Assembly (NCBI GenBank): GCA_008973525.1
Contig: WACJ01000296.1
Coordinates: 186,001-250,000 of the forward strand
DNA: 64,000 nt
Reading direction: 5' to 3'
Origin: Stenopsyche tienmushanensis
Lineage: Eukaryota > Arthropoda > Insecta > Trichoptera > Stenopsychidae
Shown: one piece after another, positions 33,515-45,100 of the stretch
Numbering within the stretch: position 1 is the stretch's first letter
Layout of the letters: the number at the start of each line of letters is the position of its first letter
The notes under the pieces: model-generated
Seen by the model: only the letters and a program-made list of their open reading frames with translations
Told to the model about the DNA's origin: nothing
Databases searched by the model: none
Position numbers and translations under genes: made by a program

Positions 33515-35736
33515 TAAATTATTTTAATTATCGCGTTTAAAGTTTTTAGGCAAAAAATTAAAAACGAATTTTTTACCTTATCCGATATTTCGAATCATAA
33601 TTCAGCCAAGTCATTATTATGTAGATATTTTGTTTAGTTCTCTCCTACCATATATATTTGCTATGTACCTAGACTGGGACTCTCAGATTTTAATTTGTTT
33701 CCTAGTGTTATGTACTACAAGCTGGGACTCCTAAACTTCCAGCCAATAAACAACAAGTCAATATCTTTTCGTTTCTTGTTATTAAACCTTTAATCAATAG
33801 TCGTCAGGGACATGATAGCTCTAAAATTGTAGACATTTTCAATAAAAAAAAATTATAAATCAATTATAAGTTCATAACCTCTACGCAGAAATGGATAATC
33901 CAAATCATCAAATTTCTACTTGGTTTTATTGTAATATCATATTTACAATACAAAATTTTATTTCATAATTTTGATACTCGTTATTTATTAAGAAAAACGC
34001 TCATAGTTAACCTGTATGGTAGGATGATCGCGTATTTGCGAGCGAATTACAATAATTCAGAAGGAGCACTCTTGTACGTTGAGCTCGAACGTCTTTCTAT
34101 AGTGTTCCTGATGACAACTGTATAAATATCTTTCGAGATCGACCTCGAACTGTTCGCACTTGCTTATCTTCACTTTGTTTTTGTTAATTTGACTAATGAC
34201 AGCGTCAAGCTTATCGATCTAAGATAAAACATGAGAGAGGATGCGCCACATATCGTCCATGTTTATCCCGTGCATTATGATATTGCATCGCTATTCCTTC
34301 TGCTTAAGCTCCGAATATCGATGTTGGGCCTCATGAGAAACAACACCAATTCAAATGTTCTAAATTATGTTAGAAATAAGTTTTCAATACAAATAAAGTG
34401 TGTTAAATTGAAATAATCTCTATATATTCTTGGTCATGTTTTCTTTATTTGATTGACCCATTATACGTATAAGAAAATTATATCAAGATGGTAGGAAATG
34501 TATACATGTTTTAATATTATAAACATGGGTATGAATAGTATCGGAAGATACAAGAAGCCGTCTTCGGGAGAATTTATTAAAGGTAAGTGTGTGTTTGAAA
34601 GTCGACTTGAAGAACAAGCGTGATCTTGCCAGGGTTTAATATAAAAACTTTGATTGAACACGGCTGAAAGTCTCCCCATGAAGATAGCAACGTAACCGTA
34701 ATAGCCGGAGTGCCGTAAGCAATCCGCAGAAAAAAGACTACGTTGCTTATTCCTCAGCTGCCATTGTCGTTGGGCCCTCATTCCCCGCCTCTGTCCTCGA
34801 GCAAAACTTTTGCGCGAATATTTTATAAAGTTAACCAGGGCAAAGTTGGGGCATACCAGCTCTCTGGGTTCCGCTTCATTTAAACTTTGCAAGTTGGTCG
34901 AGTTGCCGCTACCGAGGCGCCGGCTGCGAGGGGTGCAAGAACCGAACCTGAAATATTTATATAAACTTGTTGAAATATTGAGGATTACGCACGCCACTGT
35001 TCATACTCCCTCATCCAATTTAATGATCCCTATTATGAGCCCCCCACACCCTTTCTTTGAGATATACTAAAGGTAAATGGCAAAGCAATATGTTTTCTTT
35101 GAAATGAATCCCTGAGTTGATATCTATATTCCTGATTCAACCCCCATTTGTGGAAAATTATCTTCAACTCTTTCCCCTACAGCGTTGAGATAAATTCGAT
35201 TCAATTTCATTCTGCTTGGCATATTGTTCAACCAGTTTAAATAATGCATCAATTCACAGTCGATTATGATCAGTTTGTTGTTTGGAAACGGAAATATTTT
35301 CTTATTGCTTCCTATTTTATTTTTTTTAAAAACTAACTTTTCCACTATATATCAGTAGACTTGAACAATAAAGAGCATATTATTAGAAATTGGATGCATT
35401 TATGAGAATACATGAGTGCTTTTGTTTAACGTCTTCTTCTTAACACTCAGGGTCCCGTTGAATTCAAGCAACTGATAGCAAATACGAGTAATTCTGCACA
35501 TTTCCAGCAATTTTCTATTCCGAGTGATTTTCACAAAAATGCTCATAATTTTGTTATCATTGGTGTTAATTTGATAAAATAAGATGTATTATAAAAACCA
35601 CGTATTTATTATATCGAGCGACTCCCAAATTGTGGAGAATTTATATGAAATGCTTCGAATACAAAGTTGATTTTTTTATGATTTTTTCTCTATAAATAAT
35701 GCTGCATCGATCTATATAAATGTATAGGATAAATAC
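33515..35736. other. AT-rich stretch with one GC-richer patch, no recognised gene
   Basis: The longest frame is 178 codons on the minus strand (34461-34997). It covers a GC-rich patch (34740-34940), is rich in Arg and Ser without repeats, and matches nothing I recognise. An 86-codon plus-strand frame overlaps it in antisense. A 20-bp match to repeat I lies at 34076-34095. Confidence 0.4.
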
Positions 35737-36738
35737 TGCTCTTGAGGGAGATTGTCCACTATCCGGAAAATAGTTTGACTTCAGACCTGGGAAGTCCACC
35801 ATTAATGCAATCTCTAGTGTGCTATCTATCACAGAATCAACCACCAAACGCTATGCAATTGCGGTTCTGTTGAATTTGTCGGGAGCTTTTGATAATGCCT
35901 CGTGGCCAATGATTATCGTCAAACTGGGTAAATATTATACAAGATCAATAATAAAATAATTAAATTGATATGTAGCTAATTTGACAATAGGATTGGTTTT
36001 GCACCGACTGGGGGTGAGCTTGTCACTCACTCTCTGACAATGGGATGTCCACAGGGATCTGTTCTGGGGCCCATGCTCTGGAACATCCTGCTTGATGATG
36101 CCCTTGACCACCTGATACTCCCGCAGGATTGCTTACTAACAGCATATGCTGATGACCTTACTCTCGCAGCATATGGGGATTCAATATCAGAACTGGAGGA
36201 AAAGACAAATACAGCCTTAAGGATATTTTGCACATGGAGTGAGACGAATAAACTTACTTTTGCAGCGTCAAAATTAAAAACGGTAATGCTCAAAGGCAAA
36301 CCCATGCGTTATCCATGCATTTGGCTAGGTGAAGACCGTATAGTTTTTTTTATGAAAACGTCGTCTACCTGGGTCATCTCTGAGGGATGCAGATTCAGAG
36401 AAAACATTAAAATTGCAACTGGCAAAGCGGCCAAGGCTTTTGAGAAAATGTCCAGACTGGCGGGTGCTGATTGGGGTCTTGGGGGTAGACACCTCAGGAT
36501 TGCCTATAAAGTCTTCTATGAGAGTATTGCCACATACGGAGCAGGAACATGGGCGGACAGGCTTGGACACCGTTGACATGACAAGACGGCGAGACGAAGC
36601 CTGAACATTGCACAACGGCAGCCACTATTAAGAGCGTACAGAACAACTGCTACAGACAGCCTCCTTATCCTTGCAGAGATCATGCCACTAGACCTAAAAA
36701 TGCAAATAAAGGCAGTGAGGCACCTTAAAAAAGCATTA
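35737..36738 (+). pseudogene. R1-clade LINE reverse transcriptase fragment
   Basis: The plus strand reads FDFRPGKSTINAISSVL and VLLNLSGAFDNASWPMI (RT palm blocks, with the first catalytic Asp region altered to Asn-Leu-Ser). A non-matching insert of about 55 bp follows, then GCPQGSVLGPMLWNI, the catalytic YADD (36145-36156), FCTWSETNKLTFAASK, and AFEKMSRLAGADWGL. One stop at about 36574 interrupts the frame, which then continues as RSLNIAQRQPLLRAYRTTAT. These blocks fit the R1 clade. It is a different family from the adjoining minus-strand LINE. The endonuclease and the 3' end are missing. Confidence 0.85.
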
Positions 36739-37905
36739 GTCTTTTTTTTTCTTTCGAAGGAGTGGAATTTTCAAAAAGACACCTTCTGAGGTAGCGTGAG
36801 GTTTGACTAAGCATTGGTAATGCGTCTCGCTAGTATTTGACTGAGCATCGCCAGACTCACTAAATCCCTCCTCCGTTTCCGCCGCCACTCGGCTACCGCG
36901 AAGTATTGCTCTAGGGTGGCGGTATGTGTCCCTCTAGGGCCTCACGTTAACGTGAATTATTCGCGGTTCTTCTATCCTTGATCTATTATCTACTGGGTTT
37001 TTTCGCTCATGGGTTGAGGAGGAGGAGGATGCTTCGGTGCGTGTCCGACGTCTCAGTCGTTCAGCATCCTCATTCTGCAGCATAACGCTCGCGATGTATC
37101 CGGACAATGCGTTCCATGCCCTGGCATTGGTTAGCATCGTAGGGACCATGTTGCTGAGAGTGAGTGAATTGACTTCAAGCTCCTCCCGCAGTGTGTCCCT
37201 CTCTGTGCTCCAAGCCGGGCTGTCGAATAGCGTGTGCACGGCATCGTCCAGCTCCGCTCCGCAGGGGTGACATTTTGGACCGGCCTCTTTTTGAATCCTG
37301 TGCAGGTAGCTACCAAAGCAACCGTGCCCAGTAAGTGCCTGGGTAAGGTGGTAGCACAGCTAACCGTGTTTCCTAGCTGTCCAGGGCTTTAGGTCCGGAA
37401 TGAGCCGATGCGTCCATCGACCTTTGGTGGAGCTGTCCCATCGGGACTGCCATTCCACCATGGTGGACTACCTAGCTCTTCGCCTGGTTTCCCCGGTGCG
37501 TATAGCTTTCTTTTCTTTTGCGAGCAGGTCGACTGGCGGAATGGCAGTCAGTGCCAGGACTGCGTCTTCTGACACTGTGCGATATGCTGCTGCGACTCTG
37601 ATCGCGCTTCTCCTCTGTATTTTAGCCAGATTGAGCCTGGCCCTTTCGAAGTGTAGTGCCTCAGCCCATATCGTAGCTCCGTACAATAGTACCGAGTGCA
37701 CCACCCCGTTATATAGTCTTCAACGGTTTGTCTTAGGGCCACCGATGTTAGGCATCAACCTAGCTAGACCTTCCGCAGTACTAGCCGCCTTTGTTGCGGC
37801 CTTCTCCGTATGTGTAACAAAACGGAGCTTATTGTCAATTTCCACCCCCAAGTAACAGGGACTTAGTGACTGTGGGCATCTCTGTTATTGATAAGCAGTT
37901 AGAGG
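36739..37905 (-). pseudogene. Second copy of the 22-kb LINE, inserted head-on into the RT fragment
   Basis: The minus-strand 3' end is a poly-A run (T's at 36742-36750) that directly abuts the plus-strand RT fragment. The 3' UTR and ORF match 22075-22970 closely. It reaches further 5', with CYLGVEIDNKLRFVTHTEKA near 37850, the conserved YLG block after the RT palm. The same frame carries nonsense codons at about 37468 and at least two others. The zinc-knuckle final Cys is Ser (HTLFDSPAW), unlike the 22-kb copy. It is 5'-truncated. No clear target duplication was found. Confidence 0.8.
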
Positions 37906-40212
37906 TTCTCTGAATGTATCACAAATACTTTAAGTTGCAGTTGTTGCGTTAATTTTTTGAAGATATTCGTACAGTATGCAATTTCGAAATATGAAAAAAA
38001 CGACATTTCTAACTGGACAATCTAATAGCGACATAAAAACGATTTTCAAGAAAAAAGCACTTTTAAGGCTGTATTTTAGGCAGACTTAAAAATATAACAA
38101 CATATTCAAAATTTGATTTTAAATAAAGACCAAAATCTTATCTGAAAATTGGATGATTTTGTGAATTTCAATTTTATTCACATTATTTACGCAAATCTCA
38201 ATGTGAAAATAAATTCCAAAAAATGACCAAGCATCAGGCTTCGCCATTCTTCATTTGTCCCAAACGGGCAATAAACTTAATAAGTTTCCAAGCACTGGAA
38301 ATGAATGGGATTAAAAGTAGCCCACCTCATTTTTTTATTTGGGAGTTGAAAATAATATATTTTTTATATGGTACACAGTTTAGTTCTCTTTTATTATCAT
38401 ATTAATCTTTAAAACTTCTTTATTCTCACTTCTCTTCTTTAAATCCTTCGTTCGTTTTTTTTAAATAATTAAATTACTACCATTAATCAATCAAATTTAA
38501 GTTAGTCTTAGCATATACGATCTTAATTTTGATTATCAAAAATCATTATTAAATATAAAATGATGCCGAAACTAATTCAGATGACTTCAATAGATGAGCT
38601 TTTAAAAGCGCATATTAGATCTGTTATAATGTGTAATGGTTATTTGAGCTAAAAAAATTGATATTACGTTAGGAAAAAACAAATTCTTTGAATTCATTTT
38701 ATATTAAATATCACAAAAGGGCTATATTTAACCGTTGCCCTTTTTAAAGTGTCCAAAATGAATGCCCTTTGTAAATCCCAGTCACCCGGTGCAAAAGTTT
38801 TTTATTGTTTGCTTATCATTTTCTCCCCCTGAAGATAACCCTGACAAATTTTAAAACTTCCCGAGTAATTAAAGAAAATTAAAATAATCCTCCACATTTC
38901 TGATTCTATCCATGATGCTCGTAAAAACAAATATTAATTTGAATTTATTCCATGACAAATTTGCAAATGGCGGTTTTAAATGTGCCATTTGCAATGTGCT
39001 CTTTGGCGTAACCGCACGTTAAAGAGTGTTACACGCGTGGTATAACAGATAAAAGTTTATATTTATCAATGCTTTTGTGTTTTCATATTATGTAGGATAT
39101 CCAGGATAAATTCTGTTTTGTAATCAAATGTAATTTTATAGCTGCAAATTAACCATTCCCGCATTTGATGATTATTTATTGCACTAAATCCACTATGTAA
39201 AAATGGGTTGATGTCAAGATGAGAATGTTAATGTATTAAATTTATGCTCCAATACACGATTTGACGATCTGTACATAAACATCTTGACATGCTTATAAAC
39301 GAAATCCTTTGTTAAGATCAAATATTTTGTAATATTTACATATATATTTATGAATTTGTCGAAGTCGTCGCGTTTCAGTCATCTTGATGATATATATGTA
39401 TATTACTCTACAGCCAAGATGGGATTTCTGGTTCCCAAAAGACTTCACTGTTGAAATGCAGGTCTGTTTTCGACAGGTGTATTACGAACAGCTTATGGAA
39501 ACATCAACTGGGAGATTTCCAATGTTCAAAGATGTCACTAATGTGGCAATACGAAATATACAACATCCCGAGATCGTATCCCGCCAATCGATCGCTCATA
39601 AATATTATCAAAAATACCCTCGAGCTAATGATGTTATTCAAAATAACACATCGAGAATGTGTATTTTTAACATCCTTTTTTCGATATTTGATGGCAGAAA
39701 TACCCCTACAGTATATCGAATAACAATCCCTAACGGCAATATGAAACGACGGAAATACTTCATTAAAAGCTGACAGCAAAATGGAACGACGTTAAACCTT
39801 CCTATTAAATCGCAGTCCCGTTTCTCGTGCTGGAGCGAAAATATCAAGCATCCTTTCATAAACGATATTTTAGATATCTATTTATACGAGATACATGCAT
39901 GCGAATACTGAAAATATTATTTTTATCTGAATACAAATTGTATCCTCGAATTTATTGAATCGTTAATCTTCAAATGTGCGCGTCAAAATCCTGAATATAT
40001 AATAATCTAATAGAGCCAAATCAGAAGAATATCGAGGGCGTGGTAGAATTCCAGTTCAAAGCAGAAGGCTAATTTTTGCAATGTGTGAGCGTTTATTTAC
40101 ATTGCAAAAACTGGTTATGGATAATTAAGCTTTTGCCTTTTTTTTCATCTTTTGATTCAATCTATTCAGTTGTTTATAATAAATCTCAACCCTATCTTAA
40201 TGTAATATTTTT
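37906..40212. other. AT-rich stretch with one unrecognised open frame
   Basis: A 129-codon plus-strand frame at 39384-39773 (MMIYMYITLQPRWDFWFPKD...) covers the least AT-rich part of the stretch. It overlaps several other open frames and has no recognisable domain, so it may be an eroded transposon piece. Nothing else was seen. Confidence 0.35.
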
Positions 40213-40214
40213 TA

Positions 40215-40807
40215 TATAGTTTGTATTGCACATGGACCCACATTTTTTGTTAATTTGGAGATTAGGGGAGTCTTTTGCTGAAAATACTCAAAATTTCACC
40301 TTAAGTACGAAATAACTATTTTTGTATTTAAATAAATCATTATTTTATGCAATTGGTATAAAAAAATATACTCAGATTTTAATTCATAAAATTAATTATT
40401 TTGCGCATCCCTAGACAAAAAAATCCAGTGGAGTCAGGTTTAAAGACCACGCAAGGCACAGAATAAGGCACATCCCCAGGCAAAAAAATCCAGTGGTGTC
40501 AGATCTGGAGACCGCGCGAGTCACGGAATAGGGCACGTTCCCAGACAAATGAAATTCAATGGTGTCAGATCTGGTGACTGTGCGAGCCACGGAATACGAT
40601 TACTAAAATAATTAATTTACACGACAGATGTGCCCAGTTATGATGATTTAAAGGTGAAATTTTTAGGTATTTTTCCAAAATATTGAAAAAAAATTATATT
40701 TCGACAACCTTGATATTTAGAACATAGGATCTATATGTGAAACGTAGCAAAATATCCCCCTAATCTTCAAAAAAAATGCTGTCGGTCCATGTGCAAAACC
40801 TCCTGAA
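40215..40807 (-). mobile_element. Long-TIR element, TACAGGATGTTT family, copy 3, with transposase remnants
   Basis: The left end TATAGTTTGTATTGCACATG and the inverted right end TTCAGGAGGTTTTGCACATG are TIRs that continue inward through the GATTAGGGG block. TA flanks both sides (40213-40214, 40808-40809). Unlike copies 1 and 2, it retains coding-derived DNA: three tandem 65-bp units that each read, on the minus strand, a form of LARSPDLTPLDFFAWG. This is the third-Asp block of Tc1/mariner-type transposases, and it links the MITE family to that superfamily. Confidence 0.75.
40406..40598 (-). repeat. Three tandem 65-bp units of a transposase catalytic segment
   Basis: Units start at 40406, 40471 and 40536. 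Each contains CCAGTGG(A/T)GTCAG or its variant and GACCRCGCRAG...GGAATA. Because 65 is not a multiple of three, the array cannot keep one reading frame. It arose after the transposase had stopped being under selection. Confidence 0.85.
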
Positions 40808-40814
40808 TAGTCTA

Positions 40815-41090
40815 GATTAGCGGTTCTTAAACTGGGGTACCCGGAGAACAGTGGTCCCCAAAAATTTAAAAAACATTTATCTATACTTGAACAAAGTATT
40901 TTCGTAGAATTATTTGCAAAAAATCTTGTAAGAAGATATATTTTGAACAATATTTGAACAAAAAATTTTGTTTTGCAAAAAAAATCAAGTCACAAGGGTT
41001 GGGATGGGGTCCACCAAAAATAAAATTGTTCAAGGGGGGGGGTCCGCGAAAAACAATTTTTTTTATTGCAAAAATGATTCTGAACTCTTA
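40815..41090. mobile_element. hAT-like non-autonomous fragment
   Basis: The left end AGCGGTTCTTAAACTGGGGT and the interior GGGGGGGGTCCGCGAAAAAC resemble the CAGNGGTTCTCAAACT...GGTCCGCGGACC style of hAT MITE termini. A degenerate matching end (ATGATTCTGAACTCTTA) is near 41073-41089. No target duplication was recognised. Confidence 0.45.
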
Positions 41091-42801
41091 ATTTTGTATT
41101 AAAATTCGAATTGGCATTAAAATGTATTGGTACGTAGAAGAAGTTAAGCAATTTAAATCAGAAAAAAATGTTACATATATTTGTTGTTTGTTTGTGTTTT
41201 TACATAAACTCAATTTCACGTAGCAAAAACTTGTTTTCGAGTAACATTATATAAAAAAAGCTCTCGATGTACCTTCAATTATTTTGAGGTAAAATGTTTC
41301 AAACTGTTTGTGTACTACTCTTTATAAGCTAATGTTTTTTCCCATGATATCCTAATGCCATAACTTTTAATAAGCTTTCCTATAAGAAATCGCGATCATA
41401 ATTCAGATAGATATTGAATTTAATTAAGACATAAATTACGAGAAAACTAGCTCTCCATCCTTCTTATAATCACCTATGCAGGCGTCTCTAAAGAGCTTTT
41501 ATTGAAACTTCGGTTCAAATGGTGCAGAAAGTTCTTAAGACGCCAAAAGTATACATTGGACCTCACTTAGCTACATTCAAGCCCAAGCGTCGATTTATCA
41601 AAGACTAATTGAATCAAATGAATTCAAAGAATTGAAGACTTTAATAATATTTTCATATAAAATGCTATCATTCACGAAAGTTAAGTATGAATTCTGAATA
41701 TAACCAAAAGAGCCATTTCCAAAAAAACGTATTTTTGACTCCGAGATGAAATTTGAAAGGGCCCTTTAGGGAATAAAAATTGACGATAAAAAAAGGATAT
41801 TAAATTTAAATTGCTTTTAAAATTGAAAACGGTAGTCGTTTCAATTATGGGCAGCGGAAACATTTAAGATTTCAGCTGTATGGATCGAATCAGTGGCAAA
41901 ATTAGCGAAGTGCTAAGTTTCAAATATTTTGGATAAGGATAAATTTGTCCATGTATCGATCCGATGCAGTGAAGGCTGTCATTTGCACTGACAATGCTTG
42001 GTTTCTTGGATATAATGTAATAAGTATTGAAATAGTCCTAGTAATGGCAGAAATCATTTTGATGCAAATTAAAGCTTAACAGCTTTATTTAATGATATTT
42101 TTGCTTCAATTTGAACGCAAGTATTGCCTCGATTAATTCTTATTCTATATATTTTAATAAATGTGTTCGCTTATGTCTATATAGAAATTTGTATGGATAT
42201 AGTTTTCCATGAACCTAAGAATCGAATCGACGTTAATTAAATTTTCCAGAAGCCACAGATAAAAAACTGAGTTGACTTTTTGCTTAGCGAAATTGTTGAC
42301 AATTTTTAGCTCGTTGGAAACTTTTCACAAAACTTTCAGCTTACTGCAATAACACGAAATAAAGATTTATTTGAATATTATATCATTTTAACCATTAATA
42401 AAATATGTTTCAATTCGCCCGCAGTCATATTGTAATATGCATATTAATTAATATTTTACATGCACGTCATTTCGCATAGAAATATGCCAACTGCACCATC
42501 TATTGCAAATTAATTAACTGCTATTGATGGAACCATCAATAGGAAATTTGATTTCTCACAAGCTTATATATTATAGATGTATTTCTACGCAGAACTTCTA
42601 CTAATAAAATGTAAAATAAATATTAATATTTCTGATCTTTCAAATTTTTTGGCACGGTGAAAGTTTTTTCCACAATCTGTATTCGATCCCAAACCTTTTT
42701 AATAAGAGCGCAAGAACTAATCCATCATAACAACAGTTAGTCTAAGTCATGTTACAAAATCCATAAATGAAAAGTATGCCAGTGTTTAACTAGACATATA
42801 A
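41091..42801. other. AT-rich stretch; small hairpin at 42521
   Basis: No gene recognised. CTATTGATGG at 42521-42530 is followed after AA by its exact complement (42533-42542), which gives a 10-bp stem. Confidence 0.5.
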
Positions 42802-42912
42802 AACATCACTCAATAAATTCGTAGGATATTTTTACTCGTCGTTTGGATTTTTTTTTGAAGAAATGGCGAAAAACGATTAAATATATCCTACGAACTTATT
42901 GAGTGGTTTGAT
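42802..42912. mobile_element. About 110-bp MITE with inverted termini
   Basis: CACTCAATAAATTCGTAGG (about 42808-42826) recurs inverted as CCTACGAACTTATTGAGTG (about 42887-42905) with one mismatch, and the match continues through GATAT. TA-rich flanks suggest a Tc1/mariner-type target. The interior pairs weakly, including GAAAAACGATTAAAT. No coding. Confidence 0.65.
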
Positions 42913-43357
42913 ATATATTTTATTGAGATCATAATCGGTTAAATACATTCTTTGCAGCAATTCAAAAATATAGATTTCAAAGAAAGGAACACAAATTTAG
43001 AATAAGCTTACATCATGTGAGTGGGTGGAGATAGATGAGTCTTATTCAAATTTACAATTTCGATCAAACCTTTCCAACAATTACTACGGTTTTTTGTTAA
43101 ACGATTCAAAATAATATTGGAAAACATTTGTAGGCATCATGTTACGTTGCCATGACTCAATGGAAATGATCCAGCCATTATTTGACGAAACGTGAAAGGT
43201 AAATAATATTTCTGTATTCTGTACATGTTTTGAATGTTGTAAATATCGAATATTTAAGCTAAAATTGGAATTCGAAATACGAAACCATTTCCTATTGTTG
43301 CTAATTTGGAAATTTGAAATCGACTTGTTCAGCTTACACGAGTCTAAGCTCGTTTTG

Positions 43358-44165
43358 TTAAGGGGTCATCTCCCTTTGACGGCCTATAAATAGGCAATTT
43401 TTAACAAATTTTCACAGTAAATACATCGAATATGAAAATAAAAAAGATTCTTTATTTGTATAAATGTCACTATTATATAAAACCCAATTGATATATTTTG
43501 TTGAAAAAACATCTTTTTTGGGGGGATTTTTTATTGTAAAACGTAAAATAAAATAAATATTTTGACCTGATTTTACGATATACCATAGCTATACATGTTT
43601 TAAATAAGCTCGTGAAATTTCAGACCAATCAGCTACATGGTTTTTAGAAATTCTATATTGAAATGCAAAAACGTCGTTTCAAGAAAAACGCGTTTAAAGT
43701 TTTAAGTACTGAAATATTGTTGAAAAGGAAAATATATTATTGATCAGCGATTCCAGATCCATAAATAAATTCTTCAGCTATCTCAATCAAGTTTTTTTAG
43801 CTGATCTGGCGTCTCTGCGAATTGTTCTAACTTCGTTCGAAGATTCGGAGCCTCAGCAGTTGGCAAGAAGTATAAGGCATCTGAACCGATTGTGATCCAC
43901 ATAACTACCATTATTCTTAAAATAGGTTTCATTTAATTTGCTCCCTTAATAAAGCAAATATAAGAAAGATCCTTAACGGGGCCTGCAAACAAAGGCAGGT
44001 ATAGGGGTAAGCCTGCGACTGCAGCGGTCGCAGAGCCGTTGGGGCGCAATCTGAACGAAGGGATTACTTCGAGCGCATTTAGCGAATTAGCTATAAAGCA
44101 TTGGAATAATCCGAATTTCTACACCAAAATTATAGACTGTATTTTCAGTTATATATTTTTGAAAA
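43358..44165 (-). mobile_element. TTAA element family D, copy 1, with transposase C-terminal remnant
   Basis: Begins with TTAA (43358-43361) and GGGGTCATCTCCCTTTGACG, a relative of the family A terminus. On the minus strand, 43930-43745 encodes broken C-terminal sequence including SSNEVRTIRRDARSAKK and, in a shifted frame, FIYGSGIAD. This matches the style of the C-terminus of insect Mutator-like transposase-domain proteins. Downstream on the same strand is the cassette AACTTTAAACGCG (43666-43701). The right side joins family A copy 2 without a visible terminus. Confidence 0.6.
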
Positions 44166-45100
44166 AAAAAAAAACGATTTTTTTTGACGTGATACAAATT
44201 TTTACAATTTTTTTATTTTATTTTAAATTTTAAAAGTACATATCTTCAAAAATGTTATATCGAAATTTCATAGAGATCGAACGAGACTAATTACATTTTT
44301 GGGCGACCGTTAGGTGACTACCTGAGAGCACCCGGCTGCATATGTATTATTCAGACTCATGGTGCAAGTACAAGAAAGTGGTGAAAAACAATCAGATTGA
44401 AACTTTTAAACATCCTCCTGCTCTAGCTGAGGATGTTCATGAGGTTTTGAAACCGATGTATGAAGATCTTCGGAAGAAATACCCAAAATAACAACGAGTG
44501 TTTCAACAGCTGTGTCTGGACAATTTTTCTGCAACCAAAACTTTAAACGCGTTTATCTCAAAACAAGGTTTTTCGGTGGCTTGTTGATGAAATTTCAGAA
44601 ACTATCCGGCCGATTGTCATTAAATTTGAATGACATATTTTTCATAGTTATGGCTATAGCGCATATCATCAGATTTTTGAAATTTTGATTTTAAGTAATT
44701 TTTTTTACAAAAAACTGCGAAAAAAAACTGCGCGTTTTTTTTACTTTTTCGAAAAACGTGCGCCATTTTGTTATTTTCACGAATATCAAAAATCTGATAA
44801 TATGCGCTATAGCCACTGATATACTGAATCTAAAACTGTTATATTTTTTTGTTTCAAATGACCTATCTCGGAGATACTATCAACAAGCCACGAACATAAC
44901 ATTTCTACACGGGTTTTTCGATGCTACTGTTTTATTATAATAATTGTTCAAAAAAAGAAAAATATATTTTTTTCATTTACTTGAAAGATGTGTTTATTAC
45001 ATAAGATCCATTTTATCTCATAATTTTTAGCGAAAATCCTCGAAAAAAAATCGTGAAAATAGTCTATTTTTGAGGCGCCTAAAGTGAGAAGACGCCTTAA
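44166..45100 (+). mobile_element. TTAA element family A, copy 2 (inverted), left end lost
   Basis: Inverted relative to copies 1 and 3. The right end is GTGAGAAGACGCC followed by TTAA (45097-45100). The cassette is at 44539-44574 on the plus strand, and the 29-bp inverted repeat has arms at 44652-44680 and 44786-44814 (one mismatch). The left terminus is replaced by the adjoining family D copy. Confidence 0.75.
44310..44535 (+). pseudogene. Fragment of Mutator-like transposase-domain protein (best-reading copy)
   Basis: One frame reads EHPAAYVYYSDSWCKYKKVV, NNQIETFKHPPALAEDVHEV and LKPMYEDLRKKYPK, then a stop. A shift into the next frame gives TQNNNECFNSCVWTIF. These blocks and their order match, from memory, the insect protein family carrying the Mutator-like transposase domain (WCKY motif, KP-x-Y/F-x-DL, TQNNNES-x-NS-x-W). 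In full-length relatives a short Leu- and Cys-containing segment separates DL from TQNNNE. Its absence here points to a small deletion. The cassette starts a few bases after the fragment ends. Confidence 0.65.

Noticed and set aside
34461..34997. 178-codon minus frame, among the longest unassigned frames in the window
   Set aside because: No homology I recognise, overlaps an antisense frame in the same GC-rich patch, and no splice or promoter context. Kept only as a comment in the stretch entry.
36934..37855. Plus-strand frames of 77 and 151 codons
   Set aside because: Antisense shadows of the second LINE copy; the minus strand carries the recognisable zinc knuckle and post-RT blocks.
37890..37905. 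Target duplication of the second LINE (AAGCATTAGTC against AAGCAGTTAGA)
   Set aside because: Only a partial match, and the 5' end of the LINE is not sharply defined.
40406..40598. CRISPR array
   Set aside because: Units are contiguous, without unique spacers, and are transposase-derived.
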